DNA of 55,964 nucleotides from NCBI RefSeq assembly GCF_002087335.1, contig NZ_MWVJ01000003.1:1-55964 (forward strand). The letters are read 5' to 3'. This DNA comes from Pseudophaeobacter leonis (lineage in GTDB: Bacteria; Pseudomonadota; Alphaproteobacteria; Rhodobacterales; Rhodobacteraceae). The position numbers and the translations under genes were made by a program. This document shows, piece after piece, positions 1-8,631 of the stretch. Below the pieces are notes generated by a model. The model was not told the origin of the DNA and made no database searches. It saw nothing but the letters and a program-made list of their open reading frames with translations. The first letter of the stretch is position 1. Each line of letters begins with the position of its first letter.

Positions 1-1
1 T

Positions 2-544
2 CTGGCGCTTGAGATCCCGCGGCGGGGAAAAATTTAAGCCTGCCGCACGGTCTATTGCGGCTCCGTTTTGAAAACCCTGTCACCGGGGCTGCGGGTGGGC
101 TGGGTGGTGGCGGCAAAGCCGGTGATTGCGCAGCTGGTGCTGATGAAGCAGGCGGCAGACCTGCATTCCCCCACGATCAACCAAATGGCGGTGCATCAGG
201 TGGCAGAACAGGGCTTTGCCGCCCATGTTGCAACGCTGCGGCGGGCCTATGGCAGCCGCCGCGATGCCATGCTCGCAGCCCTGCAAGAGACTATGCCAGA
301 GGGCGTGAGCTGGACGCGCCCCGAAGGTGGGATGTTTGTCTGGCTGACCCTGCCAAAGGAGAGTGATGCGGCAGAGCTTTTGACGCGGGCGCTCGAGAGC
401 GAAAACATCGCTTTTGTCCCGGGTCAGGCCTTTTTTGCCGATGGAGCCGGGCGCAATACGCTGCGCCTCAGCTTTTCGGCTCTGAATGAGGCGGACATCC
501 GCACCGGCATCAGTCGTTTGGCGCGGCTGCTTCGCCACCCGTGA
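2..544 (+). CDS. PLP-dependent aminotransferase (MocR/LysN-like fold type I), C-terminal part, partial
   Basis: The reading frame enters from outside the window and ends at TGA 542-544. It encodes the C-terminal part of a class I/II aminotransferase. The lysine in SVLKTLSPGLRVGWV (AAA at 71-73) sits where the family has its PLP Schiff-base lysine, and the small C-terminal domain follows with RPEGGMFVWL and a terminal arginine motif NTLRLSF. The family acts on 2-aminoadipate, aromatic or branched-chain substrates, or forms the effector domain of MocR regulators; I cannot tell which. An in-frame TAA at 35-37 interrupts the frame just before the lysine, where GAA would give the family-like string IEACRTVYCGS. 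The break is one base different from a sense codon, so it is either a nonsense change or poor sequence at the edge. Confidence 0.75.
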
Positions 545-615
545 GGCGCGGATTTCCCAAAGGGCGGCATGTTTTTGTGGTATTCTCGCTCTGATTGCAT
601 CAGGGTTCAGGGGTC

Positions 616-926
616 ATGCGTATCCTGTCGTTCATCCTGCCCATTGGTGTGCTGTGCAGCCTTGCTGCCTGCACCGACCCCTCGCCGCATTTTCAGGGCG
701 TCAGTCCACGCGGGTGAGCGTGGGGGGCAGCACCTTTGATATCCGGGTGCGGGGCAACCTGGCCGAGGCGATCCGGATCAATCCGCAATATGCACCGCGT
801 CTGGGACCCCTGCGCCAGCAGGCCGCGCAGGCGATGGCGGTGGTTAGTGGTTGCCCTGTTACGGGGGTGCTGGGGGATCAGGCGCTGATGACAGGGGTGC
901 TGGACTGCCCGGAAACAGCGTCCTGA
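616..926 (+). pseudogene. Small lipoprotein, frameshifted as sequenced
   Basis: ATG 616 opens a signal peptide with a lipobox (CSLAAC), but this frame stops at TGA 715-717 after 33 codons. The neighbouring frame carries on at once with RVSVGGSTFDIRVRGNLAEAIR and a Cys-containing C-terminus ending in DQALMTGVLDC, closing at TGA 924-926. One extra C in the CC at 706-707 joins the two into a single lipoprotein of about 103 residues (GVSP-TRVSVGG). The product would be a small outer-membrane-anchored or periplasmic protein. I do not know its function. Similar short lipoproteins are common in this family of bacteria. Confidence 0.65.
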
Positions 927-1053
927 CATCAGCGTTTTCCACCAGATAGGGCCGACTTCGGGCGCCAGACAGGCCTTGGCCCCACCGTTAGCGTTGACAG
1001 CTGCGCTGAGAAGCTGCTGGACTCATGGCAATAAGAATCAGGCAGGGGCGAAA

Positions 1054-4000
1054 TTGCGCTTTTCCAAACTCAGGCTGACGGGCTTTAAGAGCTTTGTAGA
1101 TCCGACCGATTTGATTATCGGCGACGGCCTCACGGGTGTGGTGGGTCCAAATGGCTGTGGCAAGTCAAACCTGCTGGAGGCGCTGCGCTGGGTGATGGGC
1201 GAGACCCGCGCCAAGGCGATGCGCGGCGGCGGCATGGAGGATGTGATCTTTGCCGGCACCACCTCGCGCGCGGCGCGCAATTTTGCCGAGGTGAACCTGC
1301 TGATCGACAATTCGGACCGGCTGGCGCCCTCTGGGTTCAATGAGGCGGATCAGCTGGAAATTGTGCGCAGGATCACCCGTGATGTGGGCAGCGCCTATAA
1401 ATCCAACGGCAAGGACGTGCGGGCGCGCGATGTACAGATGCTCTTTGCCGATGCCTCAACGGGGGCGCATTCCCCGGCGCTGGTGCGTCAGGGGCAGATC
1501 TCAGAGCTGATCAACGCCAAACCCAAGGCGCGCCGCCGTATTCTGGAAGAGGCGGCAGGCATCTCGGGTCTGTACCAGCGCCGCCACGAGGCCGAGCTGA
1601 AGCTGAAAAACACCGAGCAGAACCTGCTGCGGGTTGAGGATGTGGTGGAGCAACTGGCGGGCCAGTTGGGGCAGCTGTCGCGGCAGGCCCGTCAGGCGCA
1701 ACGCTACCGCGACATTGGCGAAAAGCTGCGTCTGGCTGAGGGAATGCTGCTGTACCGCCGCTGGCGCGAGGCGGATGACGCGCGCCTGAGTGCAGAGCAG
1801 GATCTGACCATTCGCCTCACGCAGGCAGCCAAGGGCGAGGCACTGTCGCGCGCCGCCGCTGCCAATCGCGCCGAGGCCGAAGAAGGCCTGCCGCCGCTGC
1901 GCGAGGAGCAGGCGATTGCCGCCGCCATCCTGCAGCGACTGGTGGTGCAACGGGATTCCCTTGGTGATCAGGAAGCGCAGGCGCGCCAAGCCATCGAGCG
2001 GCTGGTCAGCCGCATCCAGCAGCTGGGCAATGACATCGACCGCAAAGGCAGCCTCAACCGCGATGCCGGCGAGACCATCGAACGGCTCGACTGGGAGCAA
2101 AAGGAGCTGGCAAAGGCGGCAGAAGGCCATGACGACCGGCTGAGCGAGGCGGCAGAGCTGGCGCGCGAGGCGGCTAAAATCCTGGAGGCCCGCGAGGACC
2201 ATCTGACCCAGCTGAACGAGGATGCGGCGCGGCTCTCGGCGCGCTACCAGTCGGCGCAGCGGCTGGTCGAGGATTGTCGCCGCACCCTGAGCCGCGCTGA
2301 AACGGAAGGGGCGACAGCCCGGAACGCACAGGATCAGGCCGGTGAGGCGCTGGAGCTGGCAGGCGAGGCGTTCGAGGCGGCTCTGGCGACCGAAGAAGAG
2401 GCCCGCGAGGCTGTCGAGATGGCAGAAGAGGCGCTGGCGGCGGCAGATGAGACCCGCACCGAGACCCAGTCGCTTGAGTCGGCGGCACGGGCGCAACGCT
2501 CTGAGGCCGAGGGCGAGCTGGGGGCGATCCGCGCCGAGGTGACGGCGCTGGCCAAACTGCTGGAACGTGACACTGCCGAAAGCGGCCAGATCCTCGATGC
2601 ACTCAGCGTCTCACCCGGCTATGAAAAGGCGCTGGGAGCCGCATTGGCGGATGATCTGCGCGCGCCGCTGGCAGCTGTGGACGGGCCAAGCGGCTGGATA
2701 GAGCTGCCAGGCTATGCGCGTGATGTGCCGCTGCCGGACGGGGTCGAACCCCTTGCCAAACATGTCTCGGGCCCAGCGGCCCTGGCGCGGCGCATCGGCC
2801 AGATTGGTCTGGTCGACAGTGATACCGCCCGCGGGCTGCAGGCAGATCTGCAACCGGGCCAGCGGCTGGTGACGCTGGAGGGCGATATCTGGCGCTGGGA
2901 CGGCTACCGCGCCTGGGCCGAAGATGCGCCAAGTGCTGCCGCCCTCAGGCTGGAACAGCTGAACCGGCTGGAGCAGCTGAAGCAGGAACTGGAACGCATC
3001 AGTGCCAGGGCGGAGGGCACCCGTGCCGCCCATGAGGTGCTGATGCGGCGCCTCGAAGAGGTCACTCAGGCGGATCAGAACGCACGGCAAGCCCGCCGGG
3101 TGGCGGACCAGCGGGTTGCCGATGCCGCCCGCGCCCTCAGCCGCGCCGAAGCCGAGCGCAATCTGGCCGAGGGCAAGCTGGAAACCCTGGGGATTGCCGT
3201 GGCGCGCCACAGCGAGGATGCAATGGGGGCGCGGTTGCAACTGGCCGAGGCCGAAAGGGCGCAGGCGGATCTTGGCGATCTGGAGGCTGCCCGCGCAGCT
3301 GTCGAAGACAGCAAACATGCGGTTGAGGCGGCCCGGATCACCATGCTCACCCATCGCTCAAGCCATGATGAGCTGCGCCGCGATGGCGAGGCGCGCACCA
3401 AGCGGGCGCAGCAAGTGACCAAGGATCTGTCGGGGTGGCGTCACCGGTTGGAGACCGCCGAACGCCGCATCGCTGAGCTGGCAGAACGCCGTGAGGCCTC
3501 GCAGGAAGAGCTGGAGGACGCCCATGCGGTGCCGATGGAGATTGCCGAAAAACGCGAAGAGCTGAGCGAAGCGATCGAGGATGCGCAAGAGCGCAGGACT
3601 GCGGCCTCGGAGGCGTTGATCACCGCTGAGGCGGAGCTGCGCGAGCGGGTGCAGATCGAACGCGACGCCGAGCGTCTGGCCTCGGAAGGGCGCGAGGCGC
3701 GGGCCCGTTCAGAAGCGCTGTGTGAAGCCGCGCGCGAGACCGTGACGCATGCCGCCGAACGGATCAGCGAGGATCAGCACTGCACACCGGAGGCGCTGCT
3801 GCAGCAGCTTGCGGTGAACCCGGATGAGATTTCGGGGGCTGATGAGCTGGAAGCCGAGGTCAACCGCCACAAGCGCCAGCGGGATGCTTTGGGGGCTGTG
3901 AACCTGCGCGCCGAAGAGGACGCCCGCGAAATTCAGGTGGAACATGATGAGCTGGTTTCAGAAAAATCCGACCTGGAAGAGGCGATCAAAACGCTGCGCA

Positions 4001-4509
4001 GCGGTATTGCCAGCCTGAACCGCGAGGGGCGCGAGCGGCTACTGACGGCCTTTGAGGAGGTGAACGCCAGTTTTGCCAATCTCTTTACGCATCTGTTTGG
4101 CGGCGGCGAGGCGAATCTGGTGATGGTCGAAAGCGATGACCCCCTTGATGCCGGGCTCGAAATCATGTGTCAGCCGCCGGGCAAGAAGCTATCGACCCTG
4201 TCGCTGCTGTCGGGCGGCGAGCAGACCCTCACGGCCATGGCATTGATCTTTGCGGTCTTTTTGTCAAACCCGGCGCCGATCTGCGTGCTCGACGAGGTGG
4301 ACGCGCCGCTGGATGATGCCAATGTGACGCGGTTTTGCGATCTGCTGGATGAGATGTGCCGCCAGACTGACACGCGGTTTCTGATCATCACCCACCACGC
4401 GGTTACCATGGCGCGGATGGATCGGCTTTTTGGCGTCACGATGCAGGAAAAGGGTGTAAGCCAGCTGGTTTCCGTGGATCTGAAAAAGGCCGAGGCTCTT
4501 GTCGCCTAG
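1054..4509 (+). CDS. smc: Chromosome segregation protein SMC
   Basis: This 1151-residue protein is the ATPase subunit of the SMC-ScpAB condensin, which loads near origins and aligns chromosome arms. The N-terminal half of the ATPase has Walker A GPNGCGKSN at residues 31-39. A long Glu/Ala/Arg-rich coiled coil follows, then a hinge around residues 510-630 (ALSVSPGYEKALGAAL), and the return coil. The C-terminal head has the signature LSGGEQ near residue 1053 and Walker B VLDEVDAPLDD with the catalytic Asp-Glu near 1080. I chose the TTG at 1054 because the conserved start RFSKLRLTGFKSF follows directly and AGGGG lies a few bases upstream. The open frame extends to 976 but that extra 26 residues look unrelated. 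Length and domain order are normal. Confidence 0.96.
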   Translation: MRFSKLRLTGFKSFVDPTDLIIGDGLTGVVGPNGCGKSNLLEALRWVMGETRAKAMRGGGMEDVIFAGTTSRAARNFAEVNLLIDNSDRLAPSGFNEADQLEIVRRITRDVGSAYKSNGKDVRARDVQMLFADASTGAHSPALVRQGQISELINAKPKARRRILEEAAGISGLYQRRHEAELKLKNTEQNLLRVEDVVEQLAGQLGQLSRQARQAQRYRDIGEKLRLAEGMLLYRRWREADDARLSAEQDLTIRLTQAAKGEALSRAAAANRAEAEEGLPPLREEQAIAAAILQRLVVQRDSLGDQEAQARQAIERLVSRIQQLGNDIDRKGSLNRDAGETIERLDWEQKELAKAAEGHDDRLSEAAELAREAAKILEAREDHLTQLNEDAARLSARYQSAQRLVEDCRRTLSRAETEGATARNAQDQAGEALELAGEAFEAALATEEEAREAVEMAEEALAAADETRTETQSLESAARAQRSEAEGELGAIRAEVTALAKLLERDTAESGQILDALSVSPGYEKALGAALADDLRAPLAAVDGPSGWIELPGYARDVPLPDGVEPLAKHVSGPAALARRIGQIGLVDSDTARGLQADLQPGQRLVTLEGDIWRWDGYRAWAEDAPSAAALRLEQLNRLEQLKQELERISARAEGTRAAHEVLMRRLEEVTQADQNARQARRVADQRVADAARALSRAEAERNLAEGKLETLGIAVARHSEDAMGARLQLAEAERAQADLGDLEAARAAVEDSKHAVEAARITMLTHRSSHDELRRDGEARTKRAQQVTKDLSGWRHRLETAERRIAELAERREASQEELEDAHAVPMEIAEKREELSEAIEDAQERRTAASEALITAEAELRERVQIERDAERLASEGREARARSEALCEAARETVTHAAERISEDQHCTPEALLQQLAVNPDEISGADELEAEVNRHKRQRDALGAVNLRAEEDAREIQVEHDELVSEKSDLEEAIKTLRSGIASLNREGRERLLTAFEEVNASFANLFTHLFGGGEANLVMVESDDPLDAGLEIMCQPPGKKLSTLSLLSGGEQTLTAMALIFAVFLSNPAPICVLDEVDAPLDDANVTRFCDLLDEMCRQTDTRFLIITHHAVTMARMDRLFGVTMQEKGVSQLVSVDLKKAEALVA

Positions 4510-4668
4510 GCCGCCGGGCAGGGATGTAAAGAGAGAGTACGGGCTTGCTCCCGGAAGTGCTTTTGGGGAAAACAGAGAAAAACAGACCCTTATCTTTTAC
4601 GTTGAAAGCTTTGTATGGAAGGCGCAAGACATCAGGGCCAGCGTTGGAAAATCCTATTGGAGGAAACT

Positions 4669-5142
4669 ATGAAACTTGCGAAACTCATCGCAGCGGCAAT
4701 TCTTGCGGTCAGCCCTGTCGCCAGTCAGGCTGAGACGCTGACGGCAAGAACGTCCAGCAGCATTGAGGGCTTTTTTCTGAACGAAGGCGCCGAGGTTGAG
4801 GTGCTGGAAGACAATGTTGGCGACCCGCAGCTGGAGGTTGACTACTATGGCACCGAGTTCACGGTTTTCTACTATGGCTGCGACAATGGCGCGGATTGCG
4901 ATTCCATCCAGTTCTACTCAGGCTATGCAATGGGCGGCAGCGTACGGCTGAAAACGCTCAACGAGTATAATGCGGAAAAGCGCTGGGTGCGCGCCTATGT
5001 GGCGGAGGATGGGGCGGTAAAGCTGGAAATGGACGTCTTTCTGGGCAAGGACGGCGTGAGCGCCGATGATTTTGCCACCATGGTCAGCCTCTGGTCGCGG
5101 CATATGGCCGATTTTGAAGGCGTTATTGGCTTTGTAAACTAG
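4669..5142 (+). CDS. YbjN-domain exported protein
   Basis: The 157-residue product starts at ATG 4669, seven bases after a good GGAGG. It begins with a cleavable signal peptide (KLIAAAILAVSPVASQA), so it is probably periplasmic. The mature part has the YbjN-like pattern: an aromatic DYYGTEFTVFYYGC segment, DSIQFYSGYAM, then NEYNAEKRWVRAYV and LEMDVFL, ending with an LWSRHMADFEGVIGF helix. YbjN-type domains are small alpha/beta folds related to secretion-chaperone-like proteins. The cellular role of the exported roseobacter version is not established. It stands alone between smc and a convergent transglycosylase gene. An alternative start at 4615 would lose the signal peptide. Confidence 0.75.
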   Translation: MKLAKLIAAAILAVSPVASQAETLTARTSSSIEGFFLNEGAEVEVLEDNVGDPQLEVDYYGTEFTVFYYGCDNGADCDSIQFYSGYAMGGSVRLKTLNEYNAEKRWVRAYVAEDGAVKLEMDVFLGKDGVSADDFATMVSLWSRHMADFEGVIGFVN

Positions 5143-5242
5143 CACCGCTGGCGGTCTTGATCAGAGCTTCGGCGCCCGGGCGGCGCTGTTGAGCCTTCTG
5201 ATTTACGCGCGACGGTCCACGATGGCACAGGTGATTTGGGGG

Positions 5243-5275
5243 GGGCATGAGAGATTTCATGCCCTTTGTTTGTTT
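5243..5275 (+). terminator. Possible intrinsic terminator after the YbjN gene
   Basis: An 8-bp perfect stem (GGGCATGA at 5243-5250 with TCATGCCC at 5257-5264) is followed by TTTGTTTGTTT on the plus strand. It lies between two convergent genes. The stem is short, so this is a modest call. Confidence 0.4.
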
Positions 5276-5337
5276 GGCACTGAGGACACAAGGATCAGCT
5301 GCAAAACGCACCGTGCCCTCGAGGGGGCACAGCGCTG

Positions 5338-5538
5338 CTAGAGGCGTTTGAGCAGAGCAGGTGTTGGCCAGGCATCGGCGGGCAGGCCGAGGCGCTGCTG
5401 TTCGCGCTGGATCGCGGCCCGTGTCTTGGCGCCAAGAATACCATCTATCTTGCCCACATCATGGCCAAGGCTCTGCAGTTTTTGCTGCAACTGCTTCATC
5501 TGGGCGCCGTTTAGCCCCTGTTCGGGGTTACCCTCATC
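5338..5538 (-). other. Peptidoglycan-binding domain cut off by an in-frame TAG from the transglycosylase gene
   Basis: Reading on in the same minus-strand frame past TAG 5541-5539 gives 66 further codons ending at TAG 5340-5338. They encode a typical PG_binding_1 domain: LQQKLQSLGHDVGKIDGILG, then AKTRAAIQREQQRLGLPADAW. MltB-family transglycosylases of this group normally end in exactly this domain, so the segment belongs to the gene upstream. The TAG would need only one base change to become Tyr or Gln. This part is untranslated unless the stop is a sequence error or is read through. Confidence 0.75.
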
Positions 5539-6507
5539 CTAGATCGCCGCGCCCCCCAGGCGATTGGCAAAATAGGCCGCCGTCAGCACATAGGTAAAGC
5601 TTTGATTCCACTCAAAATAGACGTCAAAGTTTGGATAGGCGAGAAAGGCCGGCCCCCGGTGGCCCTGTGGCAAAAGCAGCGAGGCCTGCATGTTTCTGGC
5701 GGCCAAAGAGCCGTGCTTGGCGCGCAGCCCCAGGTGCTGCCAGTCCTTGACCGAAAGTTTGCTATGGGTGCCTGATTTTGCCAGATCAAGGCCCGCAGGA
5801 ATGGTGACCACCGGCAGCCAGGGCTGCCCCGCCTGCCAGCCCAGATGCGACAGCATTTTGGCACCAGACATCAAGGCATCCGGGGCCGAGGTCTTGAGGC
5901 TGACCTGGCCATCACCGTCGGCATCGACGCCATTGTCGATGATGTCTTGCGGCAGCATCTGCACCATGCCGATCTCGCCTGCCCAGGCCCCCGTGGTGCG
6001 GGCCGGGTCAAAATTGCCCCGTTTGTACAACTCCAGGGCCGAAAAGATTTGCGGGCGGAACAGCTCGGGCCGGCGGCAATCATGGGCCAGGGTGATCAGC
6101 GCGTTGCGGGTGTTGAAATCACCCTGAAAGCCGCCGTAATCGGTCTCAAAGGCCCAGAAGGCCAGCAAAACCCCCCGGTCGATACCATAGGTCGTCTCAA
6201 TACGGCGAAAGGTGCTGTCATATTTTTTCGCCATGGCACGGCCCTGATCAATGCGGTTTTGCGAGATCAGGCGGCGGGAGAAATCAATGAAGGGTTTTTG
6301 GAACACACCCTGGGCACGGTCGGCCTTCAGAACCTTGGGATCCTGCTGCGCGCCTTTGAAGAACCCATTGACCGTGGCGGTGTCATAGCCTGCAGTGACG
6401 GCCTCTTGTTTCAGGGATTTGACAAAGCCTGAAAAGCTGCCACCGCACTGGGCAAAAACCGCGCCCGGCATCAAGAGGGCGGCAAGGGTGAGGGGCAATA
6501 GGCGCAT
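5539..6507 (-). CDS. Lytic murein transglycosylase, MltB family (catalytic domain; premature TAG)
   Basis: The enzyme cleaves the MurNAc-GlcNAc bond of peptidoglycan and leaves 1,6-anhydro ends in the periplasm. I start it at ATG 6507 (AAGGA nine bases upstream) rather than the TTG at 6516; this gives a signal peptide ending FAQ. The catalytic core has the family glutamate in AFWAFETDYGGF (about residue 121) and the WAGEIGMVQMLPQDII helix. A Ca-binding-like DADGDG loop follows. Translation ends at TAG 5541-5539 after LGGAAI, at 322 residues, but a complete peptidoglycan-binding domain continues in frame beyond it. The shortened protein keeps the whole catalytic domain and might still work with weaker wall binding. 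It is transcribed in the same direction as the two cobalamin genes upstream. Confidence 0.85.
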   Translation of the reverse strand: MRLLPLTLAALLMPGAVFAQCGGSFSGFVKSLKQEAVTAGYDTATVNGFFKGAQQDPKVLKADRAQGVFQKPFIDFSRRLISQNRIDQGRAMAKKYDSTFRRIETTYGIDRGVLLAFWAFETDYGGFQGDFNTRNALITLAHDCRRPELFRPQIFSALELYKRGNFDPARTTGAWAGEIGMVQMLPQDIIDNGVDADGDGQVSLKTSAPDALMSGAKMLSHLGWQAGQPWLPVVTIPAGLDLAKSGTHSKLSVKDWQHLGLRAKHGSLAARNMQASLLLPQGHRGPAFLAYPNFDVYFEWNQSFTYVLTAAYFANRLGGAAI

Positions 6508-6547
6508 TGGGGGCAATCCTTCTGGAAACTCTCAAACACCGTATGTG

Positions 6548-7459
6548 CTAAAAGATGAGCGCAATAGCAACCGTTAGCGCCAAAGCAAGCGCCCATGTTT
6601 TCCACAGGATCTCGCAGCAGCGCAGGATGGCGGGGCCGGTAATGCCCTTGGCGCCGGTCTCATTCACCCAGGGAAAATCCCGCATTTTGCCGTCATAGGA
6701 ACGCGGTCCGGCCAGCGAGAGGCCAAGAGCGCGGGCCATGGCGGCCTCGGGCCAGCCTGCGTTGGGCGAGCGATGCTTGCGGGCGTCGCGGATGATGCCG
6801 CGCCAGTCGCGCAGGCAGCCGCCCACGATGGCCATCATCAGACCGGTGAGACGCGCCGGGATCAGGTTGACCAGATCATCCAGTCGCGCCGTGGCCCAGC
6901 CGAACTGGGCATAGCGGGCGTTGCGATAGCCAATCATACTGTCGCCGGTGTTGATCATTTTATAGGCCAGCAGACCGGGCAGGCCAGCGACAAGAAACCA
7001 AAAGGCCGGGGCAATAACCCCATCCGACATGTTTTCAGCGCCGCTCTCGATGGCCGAGCGGGTGACCTGCGGGCCCGTCATCCTGTCGGTGTCGCGGCTG
7101 ACGATCATGGCCACCGCGTCGCGCCCCTGAACCAGGGATTGGCTGAGCCCCAGTGCCACAGCGCGCAGATGGTCGACCAGCGAGCGCTGCGCCAAAAGGA
7201 TCGCGGCGATGATCACCTCAACCAGTTGCCCAAACAGCGACAAGAGCCCTCCCAGAGTGAGCCCGATGGCGACCAGACAGGCAGCCGTCACAACGCCTTT
7301 GACGCGCCGGGCGCTGCCGGTGTTCAGGCGTGTTTCCAGCCAGGAGACGCATTTTCCCATCAAGACCGCCGGGTGGGGCAGGCGCGACCAGAGCCAGTCC
7401 GGCTCTCCCAGCAGAGCGTCCAGCAGCAAGGCCAGCATCAGGAGTTCAGCGGTGTTCAT
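6548..7459 (-). CDS. cobD: Adenosylcobinamide-phosphate synthase (CbiB/CobD)
   Basis: This membrane protein joins the aminopropanol arm to adenosylcobyric acid in cobalamin synthesis. The 303-residue product has several hydrophobic segments and the family motifs [19 protein letters not shown] at the N-terminus, [17 protein letters not shown] and [24 protein letters not shown] in the middle, and the [14 protein letters not shown] region near the end. ATG 7459 gives the usual N-terminus NTAELLML; an upstream GTG at 7483 would add eight residues. It lies 24 bp downstream of cobC and is almost certainly co-transcribed with it. CobC supplies the aminopropanol (phosphate) moiety that this enzyme attaches. 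Confidence 0.93.
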   Translation of the reverse strand: MNTAELLMLALLLDALLGEPDWLWSRLPHPAVLMGKCVSWLETRLNTGSARRVKGVVTAACLVAIGLTLGGLLSLFGQLVEVIIAAILLAQRSLVDHLRAVALGLSQSLVQGRDAVAMIVSRDTDRMTGPQVTRSAIESGAENMSDGVIAPAFWFLVAGLPGLLAYKMINTGDSMIGYRNARYAQFGWATARLDDLVNLIPARLTGLMMAIVGGCLRDWRGIIRDARKHRSPNAGWPEAAMARALGLSLAGPRSYDGKMRDFPWVNETGAKGITGPAILRCCEILWKTWALALALTVAIALIF

Positions 7460-7483
7460 CAGGCGGTGTCCATCAGGCAGCAC

Positions 7484-8479
7484 TCATAGGGCGGTTTCAA
7501 GACGGTCCCAGCCGTCTTGCGGTGGCAGGCCGAGGCGCAGATAGGTTTTGGAGTAGGGAAAGATGCGGCTCCAGATATGGGCATGCGCCAGCCGGTCCTG
7601 CCAGGCGGCAGCTTCGCTCACCTCGTAGAGACGAAACAGGTCGGTGCCGCCCACCAGTCTGGCCCCGCGGGCGGCGGCAAGCTGGTCCAGCCGCAGGGCG
7701 TCACGCGCCAGATTCTGTCGCGTGGTGGCGGCCCAGTCCTGATCCTGCAGCGCCTTTAGGCCGGTCTTGAGCGCCGGGCCAGAGACGGCCCAGGGCCCCT
7801 GCAGATTGGACAGCTTTTGGATCAGGGCTGGGCAGCCAATGGCAAAACCCAGCCGCATGCCGGCCAGCCCCCAGAACTTGCCAAAGCTCTTGAGAGTGAT
7901 CACGCCGGGCCTTGCGGCCAGGTGAATGAGGCTCTGATCCGGGCAGACATCGCAGAAACTCTCGTCGATAATGGTGAGCGGCGCTGCCAGCTCGTGCTCC
8001 TGCCAGAGGCGGCCATCCGGGTTGTTGGGGTGCACCGCAACACGGGCCTCGGCGGGCTCGCTTTCGGCAATCGCCCAGCCATGGTTGGCAAAGGCCGCCG
8101 CATGTTCATTGTAGGTGGGCGTCTCGATCTTGACCCAGCGCGGATCCGCGAGGCCAGGGATCAGCGCAATCAGCGCCGATGCACCGGGGGCGGGCAGCAC
8201 GGCAGCGCTCTCGGGCACCTGCCAGAAATCGCGGGCCGCAGCGATCAGCGCCGTGCTTGCGGCTGTATCCGGCAGCTCGGTCCAGTCCGAGGCAGAGAGC
8301 GCAGGAAGGGGGTAGGGGGTCGGGTTGATGCCGGTGGAGAGGTCGATCCAGTCGGCGCGGCTGCCACCATAGCGCAGAATGGCTGCGCTCAGATTGCCGC
8401 CGTGGTCCCGCTGGGTGGCACCCGTTTCGATCTGGGCAGCACTCGTGTGATTTTGGTTTTCAACAGCACTTGCCGACAT
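7484..8479 (-). CDS. cobC: Threonine-phosphate decarboxylase (CobC/CobD-type PLP enzyme)
   Basis: A fold-type-I PLP enzyme that makes (R)-1-aminopropan-2-yl phosphate from threonine phosphate, the linker of the cobalamin nucleotide loop. It starts with RDHGGNLSAAILRYGG and DLSTGINPTPYPLP, typical of the family. It contains HPNNPDGR and ends its active-site region with LKSFGKFWGLAGMRLGF, which carries the PLP lysine. I use ATG 8479 (331 residues), although the frame is open to 8527 and neither start has a convincing Shine-Dalgarno sequence. cobD follows after 24 bp. I checked the upstream 150 bp for a cobalamin riboswitch and did not find the B12 box. Confidence 0.88.
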   Translation of the reverse strand: MSASAVENQNHTSAAQIETGATQRDHGGNLSAAILRYGGSRADWIDLSTGINPTPYPLPALSASDWTELPDTAASTALIAAARDFWQVPESAAVLPAPGASALIALIPGLADPRWVKIETPTYNEHAAAFANHGWAIAESEPAEARVAVHPNNPDGRLWQEHELAAPLTIIDESFCDVCPDQSLIHLAARPGVITLKSFGKFWGLAGMRLGFAIGCPALIQKLSNLQGPWAVSGPALKTGLKALQDQDWAATTRQNLARDALRLDQLAAARGARLVGGTDLFRLYEVSEAAAWQDRLAHAHIWSRIFPYSKTYLRLGLPPQDGWDRLETAL

Positions 8480-8631
8480 AAAAGAAGGCCCCGACCCAGG
8501 AGTTCCGTCAGCGCAACCTGCGCCCATTCAGTGTGGTATGAAACAGTGAGCCCCATAAGGCAAGCACGCGTCACAATCTATTGGTGCGCTTTTTACGAGC
8601 TTCGGTCCCGTATACAAGGCCGTAGGACGAC

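Noticed and set aside
1501..2496. 331-codon minus-strand frame within smc
   Set aside because: It is a shadow of the GC-rich coiled-coil codons and shows only Leu/Arg/Gln-rich random sequence.
5845..6432. 195-codon plus-strand frame opposite the transglycosylase gene
   Set aside because: It is antisense to a gene with clear catalytic motifs and has no recognisable protein features.
8389..8574. 61-codon minus-strand frame in front of cobC
   Set aside because: It overlaps cobC in another frame and has no supporting motif.
8480..8631. Cobalamin riboswitch upstream of cobC
   Set aside because: I looked on both strands for the B12 box and the long leader, and neither is present; the gap is only about 150 bp.
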